This document shows positions 33,770 to 46,100 of a stretch of DNA of 64,000 bases, in pieces. The stretch comes from Trichaptum fuscoviolaceum (Eukaryota > Basidiomycota > Agaricomycetes > Hymenochaetales > Trichaptaceae), in the NCBI GenBank assembly GCA_910574455.1, contig CAJSYZ010000004.1, positions 5,280,599-5,344,598 on the forward strand, given 5' to 3'. The notes beneath the pieces were generated by a model that did not search any database, was not told the DNA's origin, and was given only the letters and a program-made list of their open reading frames with translations. Every line of letters begins with the position of its first letter. The first letter of the stretch is position 1. The translations under genes were made by a program, and so were the position numbers.

Positions 33770-36061
33770 CTGCTTTCAGTATACTGGCGTGGTCAGAGCT
33801 CAAGGTCATGATTTGCCTACCTATGCACTATGCAACAGTATCTTGGACGCATTCAGGAAAAGTACTATTGGATGAGCTGCTTCTCCATATAAAAAGGCAC
33901 GCAGACCGAGCTTAAATAAAAGCATATTGCGCTTTACCGACGAAATCTGCCATAGCAGAGGTGATTGACGAAATCACAGCCCTGCACAACATCAAGTCTC
34001 TGGTGTAGTGTGTACTATACTAACCTGACACCTGACGGAGTTCATGCGGAAGTTCCGTCCGCAAGCGCTTAAGACGTGCATGAAGTGTCAATTTCATTCA
34101 AAGCATGCATTCGGCGAAGTAATACAACGTCCTAAATTCGCGGATCATCCTCTGATTACAAATGATAAGGTCGAAAATATTATTCTGAAGCATTCTGCAA
34201 TATATCCACCCATAACAGAACCTTCTTCTGTAACACACTATCCTCCAAGCAAACTGATAGATCATTTCATCCTCGCATTTAACCTCAGTTCGGAGAGCTG
34301 AAACGACAATCAGGGACCTATGTATTTAAACTAGAAGATCCAAATCGGAGGCATCCCGGACCTTCCATTCAAGCTGTCTATCAAGCGCCTTCAACTTGAC
34401 GGACATAGCAAATGTCAATCAATGGGGCTTCGGACATCCGGACGTAATATCAGACCAATCAAGAGCGACTGAAACCCGACACATCCTTTGCTTTGATCAC
34501 GGATGCCGTGCACTAACGTCCGTTAGAGCCGAAGCGCTCGGGACTAGCTTCTGCCGAGAGTCCGAGATCCTGGAGGTAAACCATGTTTGGTATAGTCCGG
34601 GAAGCATTCTTCATAGCATACCTTAACCCGGAAAAATTATTGCCAGCACGGAGATCACGGCAAGATATGCTTCCGGGATATCCGGACGCGGATGCCGTCC
34701 CCACGATGTGAAATATTCATTTTATATGTTTGACACGTGTAGAAGTGAGCCGAACGCTATGCTTCCGCCATCGACATCATAGTCCGGGAGATCTACGGGA
34801 GTGTGTAATAGGAGTCCGTAGGTATTATTCACTAGCATTACATTCTCCCGACAATTCGTACTCTAACTCAGACGTGTTTAGCTCGAAGCACAGCACGGTC
34901 ATCTGCGCTCCATCTCGAGCACCTCCTAACAGTAATGACAACTAGCACACACAGGTGACAGAGCCGAGCAAGCGCGCTTCTGAGCCATCCTTTCTGCCTT
35001 CATTGAGTGGCGAAGTTCGGAGATAAAGGATGTTCATTCATTCCTACCGAGTAGTGCTTTAGAGTCTAGACAAGGCAGGCGCAGGCTGTCTTCGTGTGCA
35101 CCGCCGAATTCCGATGCCTTCTGCACTTCAAATGTAAGAAGCAGCAGAATGAAAAGAATCTAGTGATGGACGGACCTCGCTGCCGCCCCCCAGAAGCAAG
35201 ATCTCTCGCAGGGGAGACAGTGCAAGTCGGAACATTCCTTGTCGCAACAATCGCAAACGCCACCCATCCATCAGCCACGAATGCACGTCTTAAGGTGAAG
35301 GATGTCCCGATCGTTTGTCTTCTTCCGAAAGCACATCTTGCACTCTTGTCGGACAGCAAATCAGTCAGAAAGGATGCTGGTGACTTGTGGGCCATCGGCA
35401 ACGATCGAGGCTGATCTAGGGTTCAGTTTCGCAGCGGGTGTTTCAATTTGTAAAAACCGTCAGAGGAACTACATAGCTTGCGCAGGGCCCGCGTTTGTTA
35501 TGACCCTGTAAGAACGTGTGTTAATGACGCCTGGTGAGCTGAGTGTGACACAATGCTGCCCTTCATTTCTACTGTATGTAGTCTCCGTCTGCCCGTCCGA
35601 GTCTCAATCATGTACGCAGTCAAGACTCAAGACTGACTGCATCGAGCACGTGTGCTGCATGAGGCAGTCGTAGTGATACATGCTCGAGATCTAATCGATG
35701 AGATGAGATCACCGAGCATACTACATAGTGCATGCTGGCCAGCATGCCTCCATTCGATATAAGAGATTTGAGCAAGGAATGCACAGCCATGGAGCAGTCA
35801 AGGCTGAACATGCAAGCTCATTGATCCGGATTTGGTTATACCATCGGCGCGTGCCGCCGCAAGAACAAGAATTATGACAGCGATATGATAATTTGAGCGG
35901 GAAACACATTGACATCTCTCAGGATCAAGATCTTAATTACCTCAGGATATGTATCATTGGTTATGTAGATTAAACTCGGCTCGGAGTTTACACTCCTCAT
36001 CGCGGATACATTTCATCGCGCAATCCGGAGTTCTTGTCCCGACGACCTTTATTAACTATAC
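33770..36061. other. Intergenic region, no supported gene
   Basis: Short frames only (for example 34044-34301 and 35094-35414), none with domain motifs or splice support. Several CCGGGATATCCGGA / CATCCGGACG words around 34430-34690 resemble each other but form no clear array. Confidence 0.4.
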
Positions 36062-36800
36062 TAACGTATACATATACCGAACGGTAGCACCGGTATAGGG
36101 AATAGAAGGAATGGGAAAGGAGAAATGAGAATCCGAAGCGGAGATAAAGGCTATCAAACGCAATCAGCCTTTCAAGCCCCGAGACCCTGAGACGTCACGG
36201 TCCCTAGGCTTGCCCTCGGCGTGTTCCTTAAGCCATCAGCCTCAAGGCAGAGGGAAGATGGAACGAAGACACAGACTTGATTACAATCCCGGGATCGTGA
36301 TCCTGAGACCTGACTCGCATGCCGGCTTTTGTGCATGCATGCAAACTGTATGTACGTCTTCACGGAAACATGTACAGCAGTGTGCTTCGTGACGTCCGAG
36401 TCGTAATGTGTGGATGCACGGCCGGGCTTGGTTGCCGTAGGGGGGGGGGGGGGGGTTCGATTAATGATAGAGCGACATACGTTGCATTTGAGATCGGGTG
36501 AATCAATGTTTGTTTGGGATTCTAGCTTGCGGTGTATGCCATTGCCTCGTTTGGCCTCATACTGAGTAGTCATGTATGAGCGAGCTTGTGATGAGTCTGA
36601 AGTGATACCTCGGACTATAGTTGATTCGATATGCCTCTCGCTGTCTCAGGCTCAGGCTGGTAGTATGTGAGGTGGAGATACCAGGCACCCCAAATGACCG
36701 GCGGAACTGTGTAGTAAGCGATGCAAAATTCGAAGATTGAAGCATGGACGTCCGAGTCGGTGATAACAACCCCGCGAGTTCATTAACTTACCGGAGGGCG
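36062..36800 (+). repeat. Duplicated segment, copy B (see 18150-18860)
   Basis: Same orientation as copy A. Shared blocks include GATAAAGGCTATCAAACGCA, CAGCCTTTCAAGCCCCGAGA and GCGGTGTATG(C/T)CATTGCCTC. This copy carries a 16-G run (36440-36455) where copy A has only GGG, and flanking indels. Past the shared block both copies continue with GAGTTCATTAA and a (T/C)(T/C)GGAGGGCGG-like word, so similarity may extend slightly further. Confidence 0.82.
36440..36455. repeat. 16 bp poly-G tract
   Basis: Uninterrupted run of G inside duplicated segment copy B; absent from copy A. Confidence 0.95.
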
Positions 36801-37239
36801 GCAATGACAAGCGATTGAGATGAAGCTCGTACTCACACCGCTACTTAATATACGTATAGTATCCCCGGGTACGCGCTCAAGAGCTGAAATAATGAAGTCG
36901 GCGGGCGCGAATAGAGAAGAAAGTTCTCTGTAAGCACTGGCAGGTCACCTTACATTACATACAGTAAATGGAAGAGCGGAGCGGTACTAATAGAAGTATG
37001 CAGTCCACAAAGAGCCTGGATTTCGAGTATCACCCGTTTCGATATACGACTCTATGTACTACTAGAGTGTCAGTGAGCTGACGGGAAGACGAATCGGGAA
37101 GGGGTACCGGTTTGCCGTGGCGCTCCCGAGCTAGCACAAGAGAGGAGATACCCATGGAGCTCGACTCAGTGAAATGTGCAATGTACAGTACAATGCACTG
37201 GACAGCACAGTGCCTTGACTCGCTGCACCGCGTCTGGCG

Positions 37240-37460
37240 TGTCCGTGCCGCACCTGGCCGTTGATAGACCCGAATATTAAACAACATCGCATAGCCATAG
37301 CCTGCACACAATGTAGGGCAGTTCCTGGTCGGGTCACTTCTCAGTACAAGTAGTACAAGAGCGCGCTGCGCCGTACTGATATGTATGTATATACCCGAAT
37401 AGCAAAAACAACATCGCATAGCCTGCCTAATAGTAGGGCGGTCTCCGGTGGGTCCAGACA
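37240..37460. repeat. Local imperfect tandem duplication, about 135-140 bp unit
   Basis: The block ACCCGAATA(T)-AAACAACATCGCATAGCC around 37268 recurs around 37392 as ACCCGAATAGCAAAAACAACATCGCATAGCC. Each is followed by GTAGGGC(A/G)GT, a few bases and GGGTC. Confidence 0.7.
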
Positions 37461-37654
37461 GTGACCGGGTCATTTCCGAGAGTAGATGTAGTTACATACA
37501 AGAAGTCCGGGCGTGAATCCAGAAACGGAGCTCGGAACCCCGAGCCTGAGCCGGGCGATCACTACTAATGGGAAGTCTCTGGGCGCCTTTGAGTTCTACT
37601 CGAAGCTCTGATCATCACGATCACAGCTCGCGCGCCGTCTGCGTAATGTTATAT

Positions 37655-37656
<2 letters not shown>

Positions 37657-37686
<30 letters not shown>
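37657..37686. repeat. (AC)15 microsatellite
   Basis: Perfect dinucleotide run. Confidence 0.95.
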
Positions 37687-37689
<3 letters not shown>

Positions 37690-40600
37690 GGGGAAGACAC
37701 GGACCCGGACGGTCAGCCGAATCCCGGCGATTTAGAGTACATATCTAATGTGTCCCGAGATACATACATGTATCTCGAGGGCAGCCGGGGGCCCAGCTTT
37801 TCGTCAATGAGTCCGACGGTCTATCCAAGGAGGGATTGTGTGTGGGGTGGGGAAGTAGCGGATTTAGCGGATTTAGCGGATGGCTCATGCCCAATTCCCA
37901 GTGCGACTCGGACTCGCGCGAGTGATCCTGTGCAACTTCAGGCTGGGGGCTCTAGCCTGAACCTGAGTGGCTGTCAAATATGTAAATGTAAAGTGCAGGC
38001 ACGGCCTCAGTTCCAGCTCCGTCAACATTCCACGGAAAGGGGGGGGGGGGAAGGGGTAAAAAGGGAGATAATTCCTATCACTACTGGTCCGGCAGTGCCA
38101 GTGGAGTAGGCTTGCGAAATAGAATATAGACTGGGATTTATTTAGATGCTTGGGAAAAGGCAATGAAGGCAGTGTTCATATACATACTATGTGCCGGGGT
38201 CTTTGGATCCATAGTAGGGAAAATGGTGATCGCTAATAAACACACTGGCACTTGCGCTGCCAAAAAAGCGTTGCATCTGATCTGTAAAGATACAGAAAGC
38301 CTACCCCGGCCAGTAGCCCGGGAGCAGAAACAAAGAACCTGAGACTACTGCAAAATAGATTAGCGTGAGGTGTCGATGGTAACAAGGAACAAACGTATTA
38401 TAGTAGAGTATGACAGGATATGCAGGCACTGATGGGTCATATACAGTACATGCATGCATGCATGCATGCACCCGGCCGGCCAACTATGGTTCATTTATGA
38501 CATTTTTCGTTCGCAGGTTAGCGAAGACGTCACGAGCACAGTGTGCGGATAAGAGTACATGTACATGTACATGTACTTTATATACTGTCAATATAATAAG
38601 ATGATAAAGTGGATGATGTCGGGGAAGCGAGATTGTATGTACAGTATGTCCTGTAAAGACTCGGAACGCCGGAGCGTGATTGCGTATTTTTTTTTCTTTC
38701 TCTGTTGCTAGCCTGGTGTGGTGTTGGCCGCGGGTCTTTGAGATGAGACCAGCCCCTTTCACCGCATAGTAGCATAGCATAGCATCCCACGAGCGATCTC
38801 AGCTTTACGACTTCGTATGCTCGTTCGTCCATTTCACTCTCATTCACTCTATTTGCTGAGTTGAGTCGAGATTGAGATTAGAAGAGATGGCACACCACGT
38901 AAGCGAAAATCGGCGCTCTCGAGTCTTGGTGTCCTGCCAGTGCAATGAAGGAAGGAAGGGGAAAAGGGGGGCTCCTGCGCTGGGTTGGCGGCGGTTGTGG
39001 ATAGATCAGAGGACGGACGGACGGAGGACGTTGGGTTGGAGAAGCGGCGCCGGGCGGGACGGACGGACGGGACGGACGGATGGATGGATGGATGCGACGG
39101 ACGGCGATCAACTATGAGTGGATCCCTGACTCGAATGCCTGAGAGAGCGATCAGCCGATCTGTGCCAAGTCTGTCTTCAATTGCGTCCTGGCTCCTCGGT
39201 GCCTTCAGGGTGCGTGCGGACTCCTTACGCACAGAGCTGAACTCGGAGCTCACATTCGACCCTCGGTGCCTTAGTGAATCGACTCAGCCGTATTCTTTGC
39301 CAGATGTCGACCCCGCACCCCCAGCCCACACGCCTCCTCCCTCTCTCACAAATAATTTAGTAAAATACTGTACGATTGAACCTTGGCCTGGAACTTTATG
39401 CGTCCTGCCTGAGGTGTCAGATCCAGAGCTCGTAGTGCATACGCACGTACGTACTACATGGTCACGGTGTCCACTGTCGGCGGCCCGGGCGTCGTCTTCG
39501 AGTGCGTGCACTGTCCGGACTGCGGATGGCGAGTCTGGGTCACGGTCTCTTGGCCATCACCATCGCCGGCGCCGGGCCCGGGCCCGGGGAGATCAGGATG
39601 GGGACGGGGACGGGTTTTTTTTGGGGGGGATTCTGTTTTAAAGATTGATTTTTTTTTCTCTCTCTGTTTTTTTTTTTGTGGATTTGGTGTGCGGACCCGG
39701 GGCGTCCTGTGCTGCTCTGTGCTACGGGCATGGAACACGGACACGGACACGGACGCGGGGGCGGTGAGTCTCTCATCTTTGACCCCGGCCGGGTGTTGAT
39801 GAAACGACGTCACAGCGCCTGCGCGCTCCAGCCAGAGACGGAACTTGAGAAAAAGAAAAAGACAGCCGCCTTCCCGCCCTCAGGCTTGAAAGTTGCGTCG
39901 GGACTTGAACTTGAACGCATGCGCAGGCTATGCGCAGTATGGTTATGAGTGACTTGATATCCGCAACCGCGATTTTTTTTAATTTTCATTTTCAGGTGCG
40001 ACACGTGCATGAGCACGACGTCGTCGAGCATTGACCGTCGACGTCGGGAAGAATGCAAACGCGCGGCGCGCTGCGGTGCACTGTTGCACAATGCACAACA
40101 CGATCATTTAGATCCGTGCTGTGCTTGACACGTGGGCCTACTCAGCGGATTGCAGTGAGCGGAAGCGAAAAGGAGATAAAGAGCCGGGGTATACGGCATT
40201 TGACGTAAACTCCGTCCGAAAAGCGTGCATGTCAACGAGTAAGAAATACAAATTTGGGAAAACTGGTTTGGGTGCCAGTGGGAAACACTCAGGCTGTACA
40301 TGGTGACGTGGTGACGCTTTCGGCCGGACGGGTGTGCTCGGAGATCAGCGGGTGCAGCGGTTCGAAGTTGATTTTCGATTTCGATTTCGATTTTCGATTT
40401 CGATTTCGTTCCTCTTTCGTGTAGTTATGACGCGCGTCTTCAAGAAGGACACCATAACTTGAAGCGCAGGACTAGATCAATATGAAGTTACGATCGATTG
40501 CAGCGATTCGGATTCGGAAACAGACAGACCAAACAGCAAATCGCGTTATTTCGGCAGGCCCGGATTTAAGGCGGGAAGTCGGGTGTCGGGCTAAAAAGCT

Positions 40601-41162
40601 TAAGAGCGTGCGATCGAGATGCCCGACAAACGACCGATGCGTCCGATAGGCCCACTGGTTCAACTCAATTACATAGAAGGTAGGTTAGGGTTCGAAATAC
40701 CGAAAATACCGAATTAGCAGTACATAGATCAGGTCGGAGACGGAGAGATCCGATCGGGGGCACGATGATGGCGTTGGCGATGGAGATCAGACGCATCAGG
40801 GAATCTGAGATCTCTGATCTCTTTTCTCTTCTCTGTTTCGAGACGGATTGTTTGTTTCCGTCCGTCATGTATAAGGAGAAAGTACTCGGGCCCGGTTTCG
40901 TGTTCTGCTGCTCCTCGCGCGCCCTTTTCCTGCTTGACCCGCCGTCGACGCGTGCTGCTTGTGTCACGGACAGACGGATGGACCAGCCCTGACTGCTGCA
41001 CCATACGTCCCCCCATACATACGCGCGCGTTCGTCTCCATTGCGCGACACGCGCCACGCGAGCGGGTTCGAAACTCGAAACAACTCAACGCGATATATAA
41101 GACTGCACAGTCCCCCTGTTGTGTTGAGAAACAGAGACGGAGAACGCGCGCAGTCCAAGTCG
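37687..41162. other. Long intergenic region upstream of the first Zn2Cys6 gene
   Basis: No supported gene. Contains a 12-G tract (38039-38050), ATGC/CATG repeats (38450-38470), GTACAT repeats (38556-38575), GGAC and GGAT tetranucleotide repeats (39013-39095) and GATTTC repeats (40372-40411). Multiple copies of TGCCAGTG lie at 38096, 38243 (reverse), 38935 and 40273. It probably includes the promoter and 5' UTR of the gene at 41163. Confidence 0.5.
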
Positions 41163-43811
41163 ATGCAGCCTGCACCTGCACCGTCATCGACACCATCACT
41201 GTCGGCGAAACGCACACGTGACGCCATTGACGACGTCAACACGCTCAACACCAACTCGGGCGAAAACGAACGACCCATGGGCGCACACCCTCTTCCACAT
41301 CAACCCCCACAGCCACACGGGGCCGCACACGACGCCCGCCCGCCCTCCGCATCTGCCCCTACATCCCCGCCGCGCCGCGCGCACCTGCTGCACCGCCGGC
41401 CCTCCTCCAACGACGACGACGAGGCAGACGAAGGAGAACGGGGAGAGCGTGAGCGCGACAAGAAACGTGCGCGCGTAGAACAGGGCCAGCCGCATGGACA
41501 ACAGGGACAGGGACAGGGACAGGCATCGCCGCCTCAGCGCGGGCAGCGACACACGCTCGGACACGTGCTGCCGTCGATCCACCACCTGCATCCCGACCTC
41601 CCGCCCCCGCCTCCGCTTCTGCCCGCGACGACGACGACGACGACGACGGCGAGAAACTCATCATCGCCGCGCACACAGCCGCCGCAGCAGTACTCCCCGC
41701 GGCACGCGCTCCCGCTGTCCCTGCCCTCGCCGCGCGCGCACCCGTTCCCGGTGCCCTCCTCGTCCGTGCCGGCGCAGGCGCACGCGTCGCCACGCGCCCA
41801 GACACACGCGCAAGTGCCTGCGCCGCCCGGCGCGTCGATGCAGTACTATGGCCTCCCTGCTCCTGCTCCCGCGCAGGCGCAGCGCGAGAGAGGGCACTCG
41901 CGTGACCGTCTTCCCTCTCAAACACAGGCCCAGAACCACGGTCGAAATCATACGCAAGGCCAAAGTCAAAGTCAGCACCAAACGTCACTCCCTCCGCTCC
42001 CTCCCTTACCCTCGCACCCGCACACGTCGCACGCGGCGTACGCATACCTCCCTCCTCCCCACCCTCACCCGCACTCACACGCACACAGCCACCCAATCGA
42101 CCATCCCCCGCACCCCCACGCGCACTCCTACACCCGCTCCTTCTCCCACAGCGGCTCCGATCACGACGCCGAGCATGACCACGACCGCGACGAGGACAGT
42201 CGAAGCCCTCCCCCGCGATTCGGCTACCCTCCCGGCGCTGGTTCTCTGGATAGTGGGTACGTCGACGGAGGCGGGCAGTGGCACCATCCGCATCCTGCAC
42301 CAGGATTTGGGCCAGGAGGTGACTTCGGCCGGCGGGGTGGTGGTGGTGGTGGTGGCGACTTCGGACGGGGTGGAGATGGGCAAGGCGAGGGAGGGGAGGG
42401 AGGAGAGGGCGAGCCGCCGAAGAAGAAGAGGAGGAGGCAGGCGTTGAGCTGTACAGGTATGTTCGCTTCTGCTTAATTCTCAATTCGTCAGATTTATTTT
42501 ATTTTATATTTTTTTATCGTCGACGTATGGGTTTGGTTTGCTGACTCCTTTCTTTTTTCCCTCCCTTTTCCATGTTCTCGTCGCCGTTGTGTTTTGGGCT
42601 GCCGTGCTGCGCCTCTCGACTGACTGCCATAATTCGCGACACTCAAACTACACTCTACTTACTCGCCGCTCCATATACTCATAACTTACGAACGGACTCT
42701 TCCCCGACGGCCCGGCCCACGGCGCAGAGTGCAAGCGGCGGAAGATCAAGTGCGACCGCGCGCAGCCGTGCGGGCCCTGTGCGCGCCGCGGCGAGCCGGG
42801 GAAGTGCCACTGGCACGTCGTCGAGCCTGTGTGAGTCCCTTTTCCTCTCTGTTCCATCCTTCTCATCCTTCTCATCGCTGACGCCTGACGCCTGACGCAC
42901 TCTTTGTCTATCGCATACCGCATTTTTCTCGAATCTCACACACCACTTTCTTTTGTTTTCGCATTTTTTTTCGCATTCTCGTAATTTCCGCATTCTCGAC
43001 GACTGACGACGACGGTCGTTCGTTCGTTCGTTCGTTCGTTGCTGAAACGGGGGTTCACAACAGCGAGAAATACGTGACGCGCGCGGAGTGGGAGGGCCTT
43101 GTGCGCCGGAACGCGCTCCTGGAGGAGAGGTGTGCGCAGCTCGAGAGGGTGTTGAGGGCCGTTGCGGTGTACCCCGCTCCCGCGTCTGCGTCTGCGGCCG
43201 GGGCTGGGGTTGGGGTTGGGGTTGGGGTTGGGGTCGGGGTCGGGGTTGGGGTTGGGGTTGGGGTGGGTGGTGGAGGAGCAGGGGGGCTCGGAGGGTATGG
43301 GCCAGTGATGCGTGTGCCTTCGCCTATGCCGGGACCGGGTCTGGGAGGGATGGCGCTCGCGCCCCCAAACCCGCCCCCGCCTCCTTCTCATCCGCAACCG
43401 CAACCGCAACCGCATCAACACGCGCTTGGGCTTGGTTACCTGGGCTCGGGATTGGGCTCGGGATCGGGATCGCCGAGGACGGGTGCGCTCGACAGGGAGC
43501 GAGAACGCGTGTTTCTCGGGCAACGAGATCGGGATCGCGATCGCGACCGGGAGAAGGAGTGGGAGTGGGAGCGGCCACGGACGGGCGATAGTGCGCGGAG
43601 TGGACGGAGTGGGAGGAGTGGGAGGAGCAGTGTGTCTGCGTCGGGGGGGAGGGACGGGAGAGAGCGGGAGCGGGTGAAGCGGGAGGCGAGCGAGGAGCGG
43701 ACGGTGGGGACGGGGACGGGGGCAGGGACGGGGACGGGGGCGGGGGCGGGGGGCGGGGGGGGGGCGGGGGCGGGGGGGGGGGGCGGGGGCGGGGGCGGGG
43801 GACGAACGTGA
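41163..43811 (+). CDS. Zn(II)2Cys6 transcription factor, copy A
   Basis: Three exons, 41163-42456, 42728-42830 and 43064-43811, give 714 codons in phase. The first 420 residues are His/Pro/Gln/Ser-rich and disordered. The zinc cluster is split by intron 1: QALSCT then ECKRRKIKCDRAQPCGPCAR and a final GKC, spacing C-x2-C-x6-C-x5-C-x2-C-x8-C. It is followed by a KYVTRAEWEGLVRRNALLEE coiled-coil region, probably for dimerisation. The C-terminus is low-complexity: a (GV)n tract encoded by GGGGTT repeats, Arg/Asp/Glu/Gly tracts, and a poly-Gly/Ala end encoded by G-runs. The ATG at 41163 begins MQPAP, like MQPAA in copy B. Copy A lacks the fourth exon found in copy B. It acts in the nucleus; target genes are unknown. 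Confidence 0.88.
43203..43265 (+). repeat. Telomere-like GGGGTT/GGGGTC tandem repeat inside coding sequence
   Basis: About ten hexamers of GGGGT(T/C) in frame, encoding Gly-Val repeats. Strong G-quadruplex-forming potential on the coding strand. Confidence 0.9.
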
Positions 43812-44668
43812 TGGCGATGGCGCGGTGTGTTGTGTAGCTTAGCTGCGAGATGTGGTAGTCGGCTCTTCTCGTCTCTCGTCTCGTCTCTCATCTCTCATCT
43901 CGACATGGACCCCGCGTCCTCCATCTGCGCCTCCACTCGCGCATATCGCATATGCCAGCGGGATACGACCGTCCTCCACATATCGCTTATCGCTTATGCT
44001 CGTCCCCTCCGCAACTCGCAATCGCATCGCATCGCACCGCATCGAAAAAAAAGGAACTCACATCGTTTCGTCTCCCGCAACTCGCTAAACAGCACCCTCC
44101 CCCCCCCCCCCCGCGCAAACAGCTCTCATGCTTCAATCTCTTCCTCTTATCCGATTCTGGGCTGTAAATTATTTCGTCTTTATTTTTCTTCTTCCATTTA
44201 AGCCCACGATGGGTATGTGCGTTCGTCAGTAATGTGTAGTGTAAAATTGCCGCAATCGTCGTCGTCGGTGTTGTCCGAGTCGTGATTGTTAATGATCCCT
44301 ATGTTTATATGTTTATATGTCATGCCGTTGTTCTCGTTGAACCGTTGGACTTTTGGTATAGGCATTAATGTATAGTAATCGCGAGTATTTCGTTCTATTT
44401 CTATATACAATATGTGGATTTGATATGATATGATGTGGTATAGCATACATATAATATGAAAACAAGTTGAAACCTAGAACGATGCTCTAGATCATATGTC
44501 TTTGGTCTTTGGTCTTTGGATTCGTCGTGAGGTCGAGGTCGGGTAAGTTGAAGACTTGAGACTTTTTTGGATTTTGGATTTAGGACAATTTTGATGTTCT
44601 TTTTTTTTTCGGGTCGCTCAGCTCCTTCTTCTTCTTCCTCCCCGCCTGCTTCCTTCCCTTGTTTTTTG

Positions 44669-44702
44669 TTTTAGTTTTAGTTTTAGTTTTAGTTTTAGTT
44701 TT
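44669..44702. repeat. (GTTTTA)n repeat
   Basis: About five consecutive GTTTTA hexamers. Confidence 0.9.
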
Positions 44703-45984
44703 TGTTTATTATTTATTATTTTTATTTTTGCAGCAGAATCATGACATTGGAGTTTCCTTCCAAGCGGACGGGGTGCGATCATGGCCCTATACGACTCGGC
44801 GTCGGCGGTCGGTGGTCGTCTGCCGCACTGGCATGATTCAAGAGTTGTCGATTGATTGTTGAAGGCTCAGTCGCTTCAAGAAGGTTGAAGGATTCCGCTC
44901 GTTTATCGCATACATATGAGTCTATGTGTACTTCAGAATTGCCTGGGCAGCTTCGTTTTGCTCTTTGCGAGTTGCTCGAGTCTGTGAAGCAGAAGGGATT
45001 CCTCCGAGTCGCTGATTCAAGTTCCAAGTTGCGGGTCCGAGTCGGCACTGCCAGTCACGGCAGCACATCCGAGTCGGCGTACTACATATGTATCACGGTG
45101 CACGACTGATGCCAGTGATCGGCCCAGTAGTATGGCTACTAAGTAGCTCAGGCTACTGTATGTATGGATATTAAGTCGCTACGAAGCAGGTTCAGTATCA
45201 GATTAGTGCGTATAGACTCGGATCTACACTGGCATGTACAATTACTTACTATCTGCACAGACCCGGTGTTTGAAGCCACCGGACCGCGCTTCAGTACTAG
45301 ATATCTAGAAACTGCCGGAGTGCGCGCATGCAATTTGCGCTTGAAGCAAGCGTAGATCATGATCATGATCACCAAGTGAGTGGAGAGTCGAGACCGGCGT
45401 ATCCGTGTCTGGCATCAGAAATTCAGAATCAGAACTACCAATTTCTTTACGGGGCAAGTTACCATTCATAAGTAGTGTAAGGACTCTAGAGACACAAAAA
45501 AACGCTAAGCGCTAGCCTGAACGCTTGAGGGCTCTGAAACGTGATAACGGAGAGAGATTTGCGTTTCTAGCATACATATGTAGTCGTGGTGAGCATTGGT
45601 TGCGCTACGCCAGATATATTTACCGCCTACTACTATATGAGCCTCCGCATCGCGTACTAAAAGCAGATCTTCCCCGCACGCACCTTTTTTTTCTATTTGA
45701 ATTGACTCGGAGATATGGAGCCGAAAGATATGCAAATATGTATGAACATATATACTGTATGCGTTTGATCGGCGGCGGTGGACACTGCTGGATCTTGATA
45801 AGTGCTGTAAAACGCGCTGATCAGCCCGGCTTGAATGCGCCTGTTGATCTCACCCAAGGTAGTAGGGAGGCATTCTTTTCTTTCTGTCCTTTTTCCGCCT
45901 TACGTAGATCATGAGGAGAAAAGGACATAGGGAAGTGGTTAAAGAGAGAGAGAGAGAGAAAGAGAGCTCGGAGCAAATAGAAAT

Positions 45985-46100
45985 CGCACAACTCCGAGTC
46001 GTGACAGAAGCGGGAGCACGCGTCAAGTCGCGTCGCGTCTCTTCATCATCGACCACGACAACAAGGACGACTTCGAGCCTCAAAACAGTGTCAGCGCGCG
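45985..46100 (-). repeat. Dispersed repeat, copy B (inverted relative to 16594-16731)
   Basis: The minus strand here reads VVVVDDEETRRDLTR, matching VVVDDEETRRALTR on the plus strand at 16.63 kb. Nucleotide similarity covers roughly 110 bp with a few indels. Confidence 0.7.

Noticed and set aside
39458..39813. Overlapping open frames on both strands around a GGGCCC-rich segment
   Set aside because: They arise from low-complexity GC-rich DNA, with no start context, splice signals or motifs.
41359..42483. 374-codon open frame antisense to the first Zn2Cys6 gene
   Set aside because: It is an Arg/Ala/Gly-rich shadow of GC-rich, low-complexity coding sequence and has no domain or splice support.
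43203..43265. Telomere end
   Set aside because: The hexamers are in frame inside a gene and are flanked by ordinary sequence on both sides.
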